From Serratia bockelmannii (GTDB lineage: Bacteria; Pseudomonadota; Gammaproteobacteria; Enterobacterales; Enterobacteriaceae): DNA of 64,000 nt. Shown here piece by piece: positions 38,797 through 46,612 of the stretch. Position numbers and translations under genes: made by a program. Position 1 is the stretch's first letter, and every line of letters starts with the position of its first letter. The notes beneath the pieces are model-generated. The model ran no database searches. It worked only from the letters and a program-made list of their open reading frames with translations, and was not told the origin of the DNA. The stretch is from contig NZ_VOUX01000033.1 of NCBI RefSeq assembly GCF_008011855.1, positions 992,001-1,056,000 of the forward strand. Reading direction: 5' to 3'.

Positions 38797-39678
38797 ATGG
38801 CGAAAGAAATACTATGTGGTTTTGGAGTGGGTGTAGATGCCGTTGCAGGCTGGCTATCTTCTTATGGGGGAGAGGATTCTCCAAGCGATATATCTCGCGG
38901 TATGTTCGCTGGCGAAGTAGGTACTCCACGTCTTCTGAATCTCTTTGACCAGTTTAATATTCCAACAACCTGGTTTATGCCTGGTCATTCCATTGAAACC
39001 TTTCCTCGGCAAATGGAAGCAGTTGTTAATGCTGGACATGAGATAGGGGTTCATAATTACAGTCATGAAAACCCAATATCTATGTCGCCTGACCAAGAAA
39101 GAGAAGTCCTTCAAAAGGGCATTGATATGGTCACAAAATTAACAGGGAAGAGACCTACTGGGTATGTCGCTCCATGGTGGGAATTTTCTCCTGTAACCAC
39201 AGATCTTCTATTAGAAAATGGCATCAAATATGACCATTCACTAATGCATCATGATCATCAGCCTTATTATGTCAGGAAAGGTGATTCCTGGACCAAGATA
39301 GATTATTCCAAGACACCGACCGAATGGATGAAACCGCTGGTACGCGGAGAAGAGACGGACCTTATTGAATTACCCGCCAGTTGGACAATCGACGATATTC
39401 CTCCTTTCATGTTCATGAAAACAAAACCCAACAGCCAAGGTTTCATGAATCCCAGGGACATCGAACAGTTGTGGAGGGATCAATTCGATTGGGTCTACCG
39501 TGAGCATGAATATGCGATCTTTACTTTCACGATTCACCCGGACGTATCTGGACGCCCGCACGTATTAATGATGCTCGAACGCCTCTTAACGCATATGCTT
39601 GGTCATCCAGGGGTGAAATTCCTAAAATTGAATGACATTGCAGATGACTTTGCCAAGCGATTGCCACGGATAAAATAA
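38797..39678 (+). CDS. PgdA-type polysaccharide deacetylase (NodB homology)
   Basis: 293 residues, highly reminiscent of Helicobacter pylori HpPgdA (HP0310). Family marks: [12 protein letters not shown] with Asp14 in the catalytic position, [20 protein letters not shown], the metal-binding His86 and His90 in [10 protein letters not shown], and [11 protein letters not shown]. No signal peptide is present, as in HpPgdA. Related proteins are peptidoglycan deacetylases or, more distantly, allantoinase-like PuuE and other cyclic-amide hydrolases, so both an amino-sugar and a cyclic-imide substrate are possible. GAGGAG precedes the start, and a clear terminator follows. Last gene of the cupin/PfpI/HAD unit. 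Confidence 0.85.
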   Translation: MAKEILCGFGVGVDAVAGWLSSYGGEDSPSDISRGMFAGEVGTPRLLNLFDQFNIPTTWFMPGHSIETFPRQMEAVVNAGHEIGVHNYSHENPISMSPDQEREVLQKGIDMVTKLTGKRPTGYVAPWWEFSPVTTDLLLENGIKYDHSLMHHDHQPYYVRKGDSWTKIDYSKTPTEWMKPLVRGEETDLIELPASWTIDDIPPFMFMKTKPNSQGFMNPRDIEQLWRDQFDWVYREHEYAIFTFTIHPDVSGRPHVLMMLERLLTHMLGHPGVKFLKLNDIADDFAKRLPRIK

Positions 39679-39684
39679 TGACAC

Positions 39685-39706
39685 GGCAGCCGATAAGGCT
39701 GCCTGT
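39685..39706 (+). terminator. Intrinsic terminator of the cupin-deacetylase operon
   Basis: A 7-bp stem GGCAGCC/GGCTGCC with a 5-nt loop, followed by TGTTTTA, 7 bp after the deacetylase stop codon. Confidence 0.75.
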
Positions 39707-39716
39707 TTTATGTATC

Positions 39717-40537
39717 TCAAACCATAAATCCGCTATTTTTTGATAGTTCGAGAATTCTGTCTCTGATTCCTGATACGAGTGGGTTACGTAATGAGCTATC
39801 AATCCATACCAAATAGATAGAATTTATGGGGAGTCTCTCATGAACATTGACTTCAACGATCTGACCTCCTGCTATGCTTTGGGCGCATAAATACTCAGGC
39901 ATCACAGTCCAACCAATATTTTCTCGGATCATTCTTTCTAAAATTCGCAAATCCGGTACAGTAATAGACGGACGAAGCAGTGCAAAAAATCGCGAAGAAT
40001 CCTGGAAAACCTCCCTTATCAATGGTAACTGTTCATCATAAGCTATTAGAGGAAGCTTCGACAGCGTATCAATCACGTCCTCGTTTTCTTTGAAGTTGTC
40101 TGCTATAAGTGACGCTACCACAACTATTAACTTTTCCATTCCAATTTCAGCATATCCAAATTTTTGTTTATCCGGCATAGAAGTTGTGAAACCTAGTTGA
40201 CAACTTCCGTCCAGAAGACAGGTGTATATGCGCTTCCTATTTCCTGTCAAAACTTTAAATTTAATACCTTCATTGAATAGTTTTTTCACCAAGTACGGTA
40301 ATTTTGACCACATTAATTCTGCTGGCCCGATGAAAGATACTGTCCCCGAGGACTTTCTTGTACGTGATCTAAGCATCGACAACTTCAGTTCAATTGTTTC
40401 TAAATCTGAAGCCACCAATCTCGCCAATTCCTCCCCATCCACTGTAGCCACCACACCATGTGAACGACGAGTAAAGAGAACACACCCGGTAAAAGCCTCA
40501 AGTGAATGAATGTGGGCAGACATTGCAGGCTGGCTTA
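39717..40537 (-). pseudogene. LysR-family regulator, 5' end removed by an IS3 insertion
   Basis: The frame encodes a LysR protein from the second half of the helix-turn-helix (SISQPAMSAHIHSLEAFTGC) through the complete effector domain to the stop. At 40537 it runs into the IS3 element, and the first 30 or so residues of the DNA-binding domain are missing. The sequence beyond the IS (41768 on) gives only CLISQPAMS-like continuity and no recognisable recognition helix start, so it cannot bind DNA normally. It faces the cupin-PfpI-HAD-deacetylase operon and was probably its regulator. Confidence 0.8.
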
Positions 40538-40572
40538 TGGAGTGACCCCATTCCCGTAGACATTCGCTGTCC

Positions 40573-41376
40573 TCACGACGAGGCCTTTTCGAAGGCCTCT
40601 GGACTGACGCCTCCCAGGTGACTGTGGCGTCGGGTCCGGTTGTAGAACACTTCGATATAATCAAATATATCAGCCCGGGCCATGTCCCGGGTTTTATATA
40701 TCCGCTTTCTGATGCGCTCTTTTTTTAGCGAACTGAAGAAGGATTCTGCCACGGCATTATCCCAGCAGTTGCCGCGCCGGCTCATGCTGGGTGACAGGTT
40801 ATTAGCCTGGCAGAACCGTCGCCAGTCATCGCTGCCGTACTGGCTGCCCTGATCGCTGTGCACTATCACGCTTTCGGCAGGTTTACGCCGCCAGACGGCC
40901 ATCAGCAGCGCATCCAGTGCAAGTTCACGCGACAGCGTCGGTTTCATTGACCAGCCCACCACATTACGGGCAAACAGGTCGATGACCACGGCCAGATAGA
41001 GCCAGCCCTGCCAGGTCCGTATATAGGTAATATCCGTTACCCAGACCTGATTGGGTTTCACAACCGTGAACTCCCGCAGCAGGCGGTTAGGTGCTATCAG
41101 TGACGGACGCCCTCTGGTCCCACGGGGTATCTTGTAGCCATGTACGGCCCGTATCCTGTTTTGCTTCATGATCTTGGCTACCCGGTTTCTGCTGCATGCT
41201 TCACCGACTTCACGTAAGTCGCAGTGAACCCTGCGATAGCCGTAAACACCGCCGCTCAGTGCATAAGAGTCGTGGATTAATTTCAACAATCGCTGGTTAT
41301 CCTTTTCTCCTGCAGAGACAGGACAATGAAGCCAGACGTAAAATCCGGCACGGGCAACTTTCAAAACCCGACACAT
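40573..41376 (-). CDS. IS3-family transposase OrfB (integrase catalytic domain)
   Basis: 267 residues from the first Met, though the frame stays open upstream (KYRFINDHRDIW) and reaches orfA, so the active protein is most likely an OrfAB fusion made by -1 frameshifting, as in other IS3 elements. The rve-type DDE domain is visible: WVTDITYIRTWQGWLYLAVV (first Asp), IVHSDQGSQYGS (second Asp) and NCWDNAVAESFFSSLKKE (Glu). The N-terminal HTH_21 segment is GVYGYRRVHCDLRE. Intact. Confidence 0.93.
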   Translation of the reverse strand: MCRVLKVARAGFYVWLHCPVSAGEKDNQRLLKLIHDSYALSGGVYGYRRVHCDLREVGEACSRNRVAKIMKQNRIRAVHGYKIPRGTRGRPSLIAPNRLLREFTVVKPNQVWVTDITYIRTWQGWLYLAVVIDLFARNVVGWSMKPTLSRELALDALLMAVWRRKPAESVIVHSDQGSQYGSDDWRRFCQANNLSPSMSRRGNCWDNAVAESFFSSLKKERIRKRIYKTRDMARADIFDYIEVFYNRTRRHSHLGGVSPEAFEKASS

Positions 41377-41423
41377 CGCGGCGATCGACCATATATCACG
41401 GTGATCGTTGATGAAGCGGTACT

Positions 41424-41708
41424 TTAGTCGGGCTCTCTGGCAAAGTACCGCGCTGCCTTTTTAAGAATATCCCGTTCTTCCTCAGTACGCTTAAGCTGCG
41501 CTTTCAGCCTGAGAATTTCCGTTCTGGCATCCAGTAAGTCCTGAGCCTGATGCCCGTTATTATCAGGTTTTACTGAACGGACCCATTTGTAAAGACTGTG
41601 CGCCGACACGCCGAGGCGTTCTGAAACGTCAGCAACGGAATAGCCCCGCTCAGTGATCTGGCGGACCGCTTCTTCTTTAAATTCAGGGGTAAAACGTGGT
41701 GTGCCCAT
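41424..41708 (-). CDS. IS3-family transposase OrfA
   Basis: 94-residue HTH protein: PRFTPEFKEEAVRQITERGY followed by SVADVSERLGVSAHSLYKWV (the recognition helix-turn-helix), then a leucine-zipper-like coiled coil LRLKAQLKRTEEERDILKKA. OrfA binds the element ends and regulates transposition. An A-rich stretch near its 3' end, where the frameshift to orfB would occur, codes for KKA. Confidence 0.92.
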   Translation of the reverse strand: MGTPRFTPEFKEEAVRQITERGYSVADVSERLGVSAHSLYKWVRSVKPDNNGHQAQDLLDARTEILRLKAQLKRTEEERDILKKAARYFAREPD

Positions 41709-41814
41709 AGACTCCTCCTATGCTCAAAATATAGGTCAGTTTTGTCTATGGGCTCGGGGTCACTCCATTATGAGGCAAAAAAGTGTCTACGAAACCCGGG
41801 TCTATTCATACTTC

Positions 41815-42453
41815 GATGCCACGTCTTTGATCGAGTTGCGTATCTGATGAATAACGCACAGTTGCACTTCAGTCTGTGGATAAATGCTGTTAATCGCCTC
41901 AGGGAAGCCGGTCAGTCCGTCCACGCAATCGATCAGGATATCTTCAACGCCACGGTTTTGCATGCCACTCAGTATGGATAACCAGAAGTTAGCGCCTTCA
42001 CTTTCCGACAGATACAGGTCCAATACTTCTTTTTTGCCTTCCAGATTCAGTGCCAGAACGGTATATACAGCCTAGCTCTGGTAATGGCTTTCTTCGCGGA
42101 TTTTGTAGTGACTGGCATCCAACCAGACAAAAGGATAGACCTTCACAAGGGGTCGCTGCTGCCACTGTTTAAATTCGGGGATATCTTTATCGGTGACCGC
42201 ACTGATGGTGGCGCTGGACACGCTTAACGCTTATAAATCCTCAATTTCCCGGCCGATATCCTGATAGCTCATCCCCAGAGCGAACAGGCGGATGATCTTA
42301 CGTTCTATCCCGTTGGAGAGTTTGGTCCGGTGCTTTTTTACCAGTTGCGGTTCAAACGTGCCGTTGCGATCACGCGGTGGTGCCAGTTCAAAACTACCGG
42401 TCGGTGTTTTGAGGTCTTTTTTACCAGAGCCGTTTTTACGGTTAGCTTCATTA
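41815..42453 (-). pseudogene. IS256-family transposase fragment with two in-frame stops
   Basis: One continuous minus-strand frame reads NEANRKNGSGKKDLKTPTGS through KIIRLFALGMSYQDIGREIE, stop (TAA about 42232), ALSVSSATISAVTDKDIPEF and FVWLDASHYKIREE, stop (TAG about 42072), AVYTVLALNLEGKKEVLDLY and ILIDCVDGLTGFPEAI up to VASK. These are the mutator/IS256 landmarks, including the DDE-type first and second Asp regions. Both the extreme N-terminus and the C-terminal third are missing, so it is dead. It lies between the IS3 element and the catabolic cluster. Confidence 0.88.
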
Positions 42454-42476
42454 GGTTTAACTAACTATTGACTGTT

Positions 42477-43637
42477 TCATTTTAAAGGAACTGTACGCAT
42501 CCATTTACATAAATTTACCAGCATACTCATGCAGTGTTCTACTTGTTCAATAGCAATAAACTCATCCGGCTTATGCCCCTGCGCCATGCTGCCTGGCCCG
42601 CAAATCAGGGTGGCAATCCCCGCTTCATCAAACAATCCCCCTTCGGTGCCAAACGCCACGGTTGAGAAATCATTGCTGCCACTCCATTGCGCCAGCCACT
42701 GCGCGAATTGCGATTGCGGATCGGTGAGCAGGCTAGGATAGTAGCTCAGCGGCTGAAAACGGATCGCGCTCTCGGCTGCCACCGCCTGCATTTGCGGTAA
42801 CAATTGCTGTTGCGAGAACAGCTCGACCTCGGTCATCACACCCTGAACATTAGCGCCCGGCAGATAGCGGATTTCAAAATCAAACTGACAATCCTGCGGC
42901 ACGATGTTCAGCGCGCTGCCGCCCTGAATCATACCGGTCTGGAGCGTGCTATAGGGGGGATCAAAACGCGCATCCTCGATCTGCTTCAGTTGCTGCGCCG
43001 CTGCGCCCAGCTGGTTGATAAGCCTGGCCGCGTATTCGATGGCATTGACGCCAGAGGGTGCATAGGCCGAGTGACAGGCGCGGCCATGCACCTGACAACG
43101 CATCGCCACCTTGCCTTTGTGTCCATACACCGGGCGCATTTCTGTCGGCTCGCCGATGATACACATGGCGGGTTTTTCCGCAGACGCGCGCAGATAGTCC
43201 ACCATGCTGCGCACCCCGAGGCAGCCCACTTCCTCATCATAGGAAAAAGCCAGATGCAGCGGCAGGCGCAACGGCTGGGTCAGAAAGTTATCCAGCGATG
43301 CCAGCACGCAGGCCAGAAAGCCCTTCATGTCGGCACTGCCACGGCCATAGTAGCGCCCTTCCTGTTGTGTCAGGGCAAACGGCGGCAGCGTCCATTGCTG
43401 ACCATCGACCGGCACCACATCGGTATGACCGGACAACATCACCCCGCCGTCACCGCCCGGTCCCAGCCGGGCATACAGATTGGCTTTGCGCCCGCTGTCA
43501 TCCATGATGCGTTGCGACGCGATACCCCGTTGCGCCAGAAAATCTTCAATCCAGGCAATCAACGCCAGATTGGATTCGCGGCTGGTGGTATCAAACGCCA
43601 GCAGTGCCGCGAGGATGTCGCGTACCGCGTTACTCAT
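42477..43637 (-). CDS. M20-family deacylase, acetylornithine deacetylase (ArgE)-like
   Basis: 386 residues from the ATG at 43637, which overlaps the stop of the DUF1028 gene by 8 bp; the frame is open further upstream but only across that gene. Metallopeptidase M20 motifs: VMLSGHTDVVPVDG (zinc His and catalytic Asp), GRGSADMKGF (bridging Asp), SYDEEVGCLG (catalytic Glu and zinc Glu) and the C-terminal ICGPGSMAQGHKPDEFI His. ArgE-like enzymes remove an acyl group from amino acids. In this cluster, far from arginine genes, it more likely deacylates a pathway intermediate. Last gene of the leftward arm. Confidence 0.9.
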   Translation of the reverse strand: MSNAVRDILAALLAFDTTSRESNLALIAWIEDFLAQRGIASQRIMDDSGRKANLYARLGPGGDGGVMLSGHTDVVPVDGQQWTLPPFALTQQEGRYYGRGSADMKGFLACVLASLDNFLTQPLRLPLHLAFSYDEEVGCLGVRSMVDYLRASAEKPAMCIIGEPTEMRPVYGHKGKVAMRCQVHGRACHSAYAPSGVNAIEYAARLINQLGAAAQQLKQIEDARFDPPYSTLQTGMIQGGSALNIVPQDCQFDFEIRYLPGANVQGVMTEVELFSQQQLLPQMQAVAAESAIRFQPLSYYPSLLTDPQSQFAQWLAQWSGSNDFSTVAFGTEGGLFDEAGIATLICGPGSMAQGHKPDEFIAIEQVEHCMSMLVNLCKWMRTVPLK

Positions 43638-44304
43638 CGCCGGGTACGCCATAGCTCGGGGCATCGCGTGGATCCAGTGCCCGGGTGACGTAAGCCTGCA
43701 TCTGCGGTTCATACGCCAGCCACAACTTGTGCAGCTCTGCCAATGGGTTTTCTTCTGCCCAATCGACGCGCAGGTCCACCAGCGGCCAGGTGTAATCATC
43801 GACTACTTTCACGGCAGCAGAATGCACCGGCCCCGCCTCACCACCAGCGTCGATCCCCGCCTGCAACGCCGTAATCAGACGACTGGTGAGTTCACCGGTG
43901 GTGGCTTCAAAAGCCGTCACCATTGCGGCGATCACCGCTTGCTCCGCCAGCATATTGCCTGCGGCCACGCATTCTTTGCCCTGCACCACATGATAAATAC
44001 CCAGCGTCTTGTCACCGCTAAAGGCGGCGCTGCGACCGCTGGCGTCAATGACAGTCACCTGGCGATACTCGCTAAAGCGATCTTCTGCCAGCGCGCTTTT
44101 CAGTGCCTGTTCCGGCGCTAACCCCGCCTCCAGCCGCGCCAGAATCTGCTGCCCCAGTGCCGGTAATGTAATGTTCTGGCTGGATACCGCCCCCACTCCG
44201 GCCACCAGCCACGGGCAACGCGCGCCGACGGCAATGCTCGACGAGCTAATGGCGATACCGAGTTGGCCGGACTCCGCACAGCGTGCGGCAATCGAAAGCG
44301 TCAT
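43630..44304 (-). CDS. DUF1028 protein (Ntn-hydrolase-like)
   Basis: 224 residues with the DUF1028 pattern: SIAARCAESGQLGIAISSSS at the start, VGARCPWLVAGVGAVSSQN, and later GNMLAEQAVIAAM. DUF1028 proteins have an Ntn-hydrolase-like fold but no firmly established activity. They often sit beside RidA-family proteins and M20 peptidases, exactly as here. The start overlaps the RidA stop by 4 bp (ATGA), showing translational coupling. Confidence 0.9.
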   Translation of the reverse strand: MTLSIAARCAESGQLGIAISSSSIAVGARCPWLVAGVGAVSSQNITLPALGQQILARLEAGLAPEQALKSALAEDRFSEYRQVTVIDASGRSAAFSGDKTLGIYHVVQGKECVAAGNMLAEQAVIAAMVTAFEATTGELTSRLITALQAGIDAGGEAGPVHSAAVKVVDDYTWPLVDLRVDWAEENPLAELHKLWLAYEPQMQAYVTRALDPRDAPSYGVPGDE

Positions 44305-44726
44305 TTCGCCTCCCAGTCATCCGGGATCACCGCAATCACATCAATTTCCATCAGCCACTGCGGCTGTGCCAGCGCCGAAACCACCAGACCAGTTGAAATC
44401 GGAAACACCCCTTTCAGCCATTTGCCCACTTCCTGGTAAACCGGCTCGCGATAGCGTGGATCGGTAAGATAGGTGGTGGTTTTCACGATATGGCTCAGGT
44501 CGCTACCGGCTTCTTCCAGCAGCTGTTTGAGGTTTTTCATCGCCTGTTCGGTTTGAGCGCGGGGATCGCCCAGCCCGACCAGATTGCCTGCAAAATCGGT
44601 ACCGACCTGGCCGCGCACGTAGACGGTATTACCAGCGCGTACCGCCTGGCAGAGATCGTTGTCCAGCGTCTGATTCGGATAGGTTTCTTTGGTGTTGAAC
44701 ATACGAATACGTTGATGAGTAGGCAT
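44301..44726 (-). CDS. RidA-family protein
   Basis: 141-residue RidA (YjgF/YER057c/UK114) protein. Recognisable are VRAGNTVYVRGQVGTDFAGN, the MKNLKQLLEEAG helix, and the C-terminal substrate-site strand LAQPQWLMEIDVIAVI with the E-x-x-x pattern. RidA proteins hydrolyse reactive enamine/imine intermediates. The archetypal catalytic Arg (R105-type, in a CxRxxV motif) is not seen; the place has VVSALAQPQWLMEID, so this is a non-archetypal subfamily member probably tuned to this pathway. Confidence 0.9.
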   Translation of the reverse strand: MPTHQRIRMFNTKETYPNQTLDNDLCQAVRAGNTVYVRGQVGTDFAGNLVGLGDPRAQTEQAMKNLKQLLEEAGSDLSHIVKTTTYLTDPRYREPVYQEVGKWLKGVFPISTGLVVSALAQPQWLMEIDVIAVIPDDWEAK

Positions 44727-44735
44727 AACAGTTCC

Positions 44736-46004
44736 TTAAAGCGAGTCAGAGGGAGCGCGGTAATGCTGGTACTGGCGCTGGATAGCGATCTGGTCAGCAA
44801 TAAATTTGGCATCGTGCCAGACGCCCCAGATAAAGGTGGAACCACGACGTGACAACCACGGCAAGCCGAGAAAATAGACGCCAGGCTCGCTGGAAACACC
44901 ACGATGATGCTGCGGTCTGCCCTGGTCATTAAAGGCATTAACCTTCAGCCAGCTGTAATCGGCCACGTAGCCCGTCGCCCAGATAATGCTGGTGATGCCA
45001 GCTTCGGCCAGATTAAGTGACAGCTGCGGATGGGTTACGCAGGCGGGGTCTGGCAGGAACTCACGTGCTTGCGGTTCAGGCGGTAAATCAAGACCGTTAC
45101 GGTCGATATACGCGTCAGCAGCATCCAGCAATGCGAGATAATTAGCATCGCCGCGCGCAATATTCACCGCCAGGTCATCCTGAAAACGTACGGTGTTAGC
45201 GGTGAAACTTTCAGTCAGGCCAACGAGGTTAACGCCCTGCGCCGCCAGACGACGGAAATCGACGGTATGCCCACCGCGTGCGCCACTGACGGCGATGGTG
45301 ACATGCTCTTTGCCCGGCTGGCTGGCTGCGGCATCCCACAGACCGAGTACCCCAAGCCACCAGCAGAAGTCCCGGCCACGGTAGGAACGTGGTGGACGAT
45401 CGTGCGGTCCCACCGACAGCCATACGGGCTTACCGGCACGTTGCAGCTCATCAGCAATCTGCACGCCGGAAGAACCGGCACCAACCACCAGCACGCCCCC
45501 CTGCGGCAGCTGCTGCGGATTTTTATAGTCTGCCGAGTGCAGCTGTTGTACCTGGCTATGCTGAGGAGCAATCGCCGGGATGACCGGACGCTGGAAAGGA
45601 CCGGTAGCGGCCACGATACGCTGCACATTGATCACGCCTGCGGAGGTGGTGACGGTGAAACCACTGCGCCCCTGATTGCGTTCAGCGCTTAACACTTCGA
45701 CGCCAGTATGAATCGGTGACTGGTTCATGGCGGCGTAGCTGACAAAATAATCGGCAACCTGTTCTTTCGCCACGAAGCTGTCAGGTGAGCAGCCGGGAAA
45801 CTCCATCCCCGGAAAGCGGTCATGCCAGGCCGGACCGTTGGCAACCAGCGAATCCCAGCGACGACTACGCCAGGATTCGGCAATCCGATTTTTCTCCACT
45901 ACCAGATGCGGAATGCCCAGACGCGTCAGGTGTTCGCTCATGGCAACCCCCGCCTGACCCGCGCCAATAATCAGCGTATCTGTTTCAGTTTTTAATGATG
46001 TCAT
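44736..46004 (-). CDS. Flavin-containing monooxygenase (CzcO/YUCCA-like)
   Basis: 422 residues from the ATG at 46004 (AAGGA 7 nt upstream). Two Rossmann motifs are plain: FAD-binding LIIGAGQAGVAMSEHL (about 11-26) and NADPH-binding VLVVGAGSSGVQIADEL (about 168-184). The FMO-type IIWATGYVADYSW lies near 355. It resembles class B flavoprotein monooxygenases that oxygenate amines or sulfur, or decarboxylate keto acids (YUCCA). First gene of the leftward arm of the catabolic cluster, so probably the entry oxidation step. Confidence 0.88.
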   Translation of the reverse strand: MTSLKTETDTLIIGAGQAGVAMSEHLTRLGIPHLVVEKNRIAESWRSRRWDSLVANGPAWHDRFPGMEFPGCSPDSFVAKEQVADYFVSYAAMNQSPIHTGVEVLSAERNQGRSGFTVTTSAGVINVQRIVAATGPFQRPVIPAIAPQHSQVQQLHSADYKNPQQLPQGGVLVVGAGSSGVQIADELQRAGKPVWLSVGPHDRPPRSYRGRDFCWWLGVLGLWDAAASQPGKEHVTIAVSGARGGHTVDFRRLAAQGVNLVGLTESFTANTVRFQDDLAVNIARGDANYLALLDAADAYIDRNGLDLPPEPQAREFLPDPACVTHPQLSLNLAEAGITSIIWATGYVADYSWLKVNAFNDQGRPQHHRGVSSEPGVYFLGLPWLSRRGSTFIWGVWHDAKFIADQIAIQRQYQHYRAPSDSL

Positions 46005-46612
46005 TTCAACGTCCTTCATCCCGCATCACGCAGGGGATTAACCACTTAAGAAGGACCCAAGACTATTGGAGCACGTGCAGGCGGTAAAATATTATAAAGT
46101 GAGCGTCTGGATAGAAAATATTTAACCTGCTGGCAACCTTGTCCGCCGAAATAAAATACAAAGCCCTGTTAAAGCCGCATCCGCTCTGCACAGGCAAGAT
46201 AAAAAGGTGCTGAGATAAATCAAATTAACGCGATTCACAGACAACATTTTTACTTATTAATTTTGCAAAATTGACGATATTTAATATTGCCAACGATGCT
46301 TCAGTGACGAGCAGACGCGCACCAAAATAAGGCATTCAGCCAGAACGTGGCATTTTAGATGTTAATAATCAAATAGTTAATTAGATTCAAAAATATCTCA
46401 CCTGTCATTCTTTAACGTTCCAATTTGGGGCAGCCAATCCATAAGCGAGATTGCATCTTTTTTTTATATTAGTTGGCTATATTTTTCTTCATTTCTCTCT
46501 ATAGCCAACTGTTGCAACATCCCATCAACGTTATTTTCACCCCTCCCAATTTTTTGGGTGGTTATAACCGCAGCCATGCGGCAAGCCTGCAAATGACTTT
46601 GTTGAGATAACT
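46005..46612. other. Divergent promoter region of the catabolic cluster
   Basis: 608 bp, very AT-rich, between the monooxygenase and permease genes. It must drive both arms. Apart from the inverted repeat at 46471-46510 it contains no open frame of note. Its length leaves room for several regulator sites; the LysR protein from 51205 is the likely binder. Confidence 0.6.
46471..46510. promoter_or_regulatory. Perfect 11-bp inverted repeat upstream of the permease gene
   Basis: AGTTGGCTATA (46471-46481) and TATAGCCAACT (46500-46510) are exact complements separated by 18 nt, about 100 bp upstream of the permease ATG. It could be a regulator operator or a leader hairpin. Confidence 0.6.

Larger units (their letters stand above)
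40538..41767 (-). mobile_element. IS3-family insertion sequence with 3-bp target duplication
   Basis: 1230 bp bounded by TGGAGTGACCCC and GGGGTCACTCCA (imperfect extension inward to TGTCTA/TAGACA), flanked by a direct TTA on both sides (40535-40537 and 41768-41770). It carries the two overlapping-frame genes orfA and orfB on the minus strand. The clean target duplication indicates a recent insertion. Confidence 0.9.

Noticed and set aside
40538..41767. Programmed-frameshift OrfAB fusion annotated as a separate feature
   Set aside because: The two frames overlap as expected for IS3, but the exact slippery site and fusion joint could not be proven by eye, so only orfA and orfB are listed.
46005..46612. 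Riboswitch or sRNA in the long AT-rich gap
   Set aside because: Apart from the single inverted repeat, no known riboswitch core or sRNA-like hairpin with terminator was recognised.
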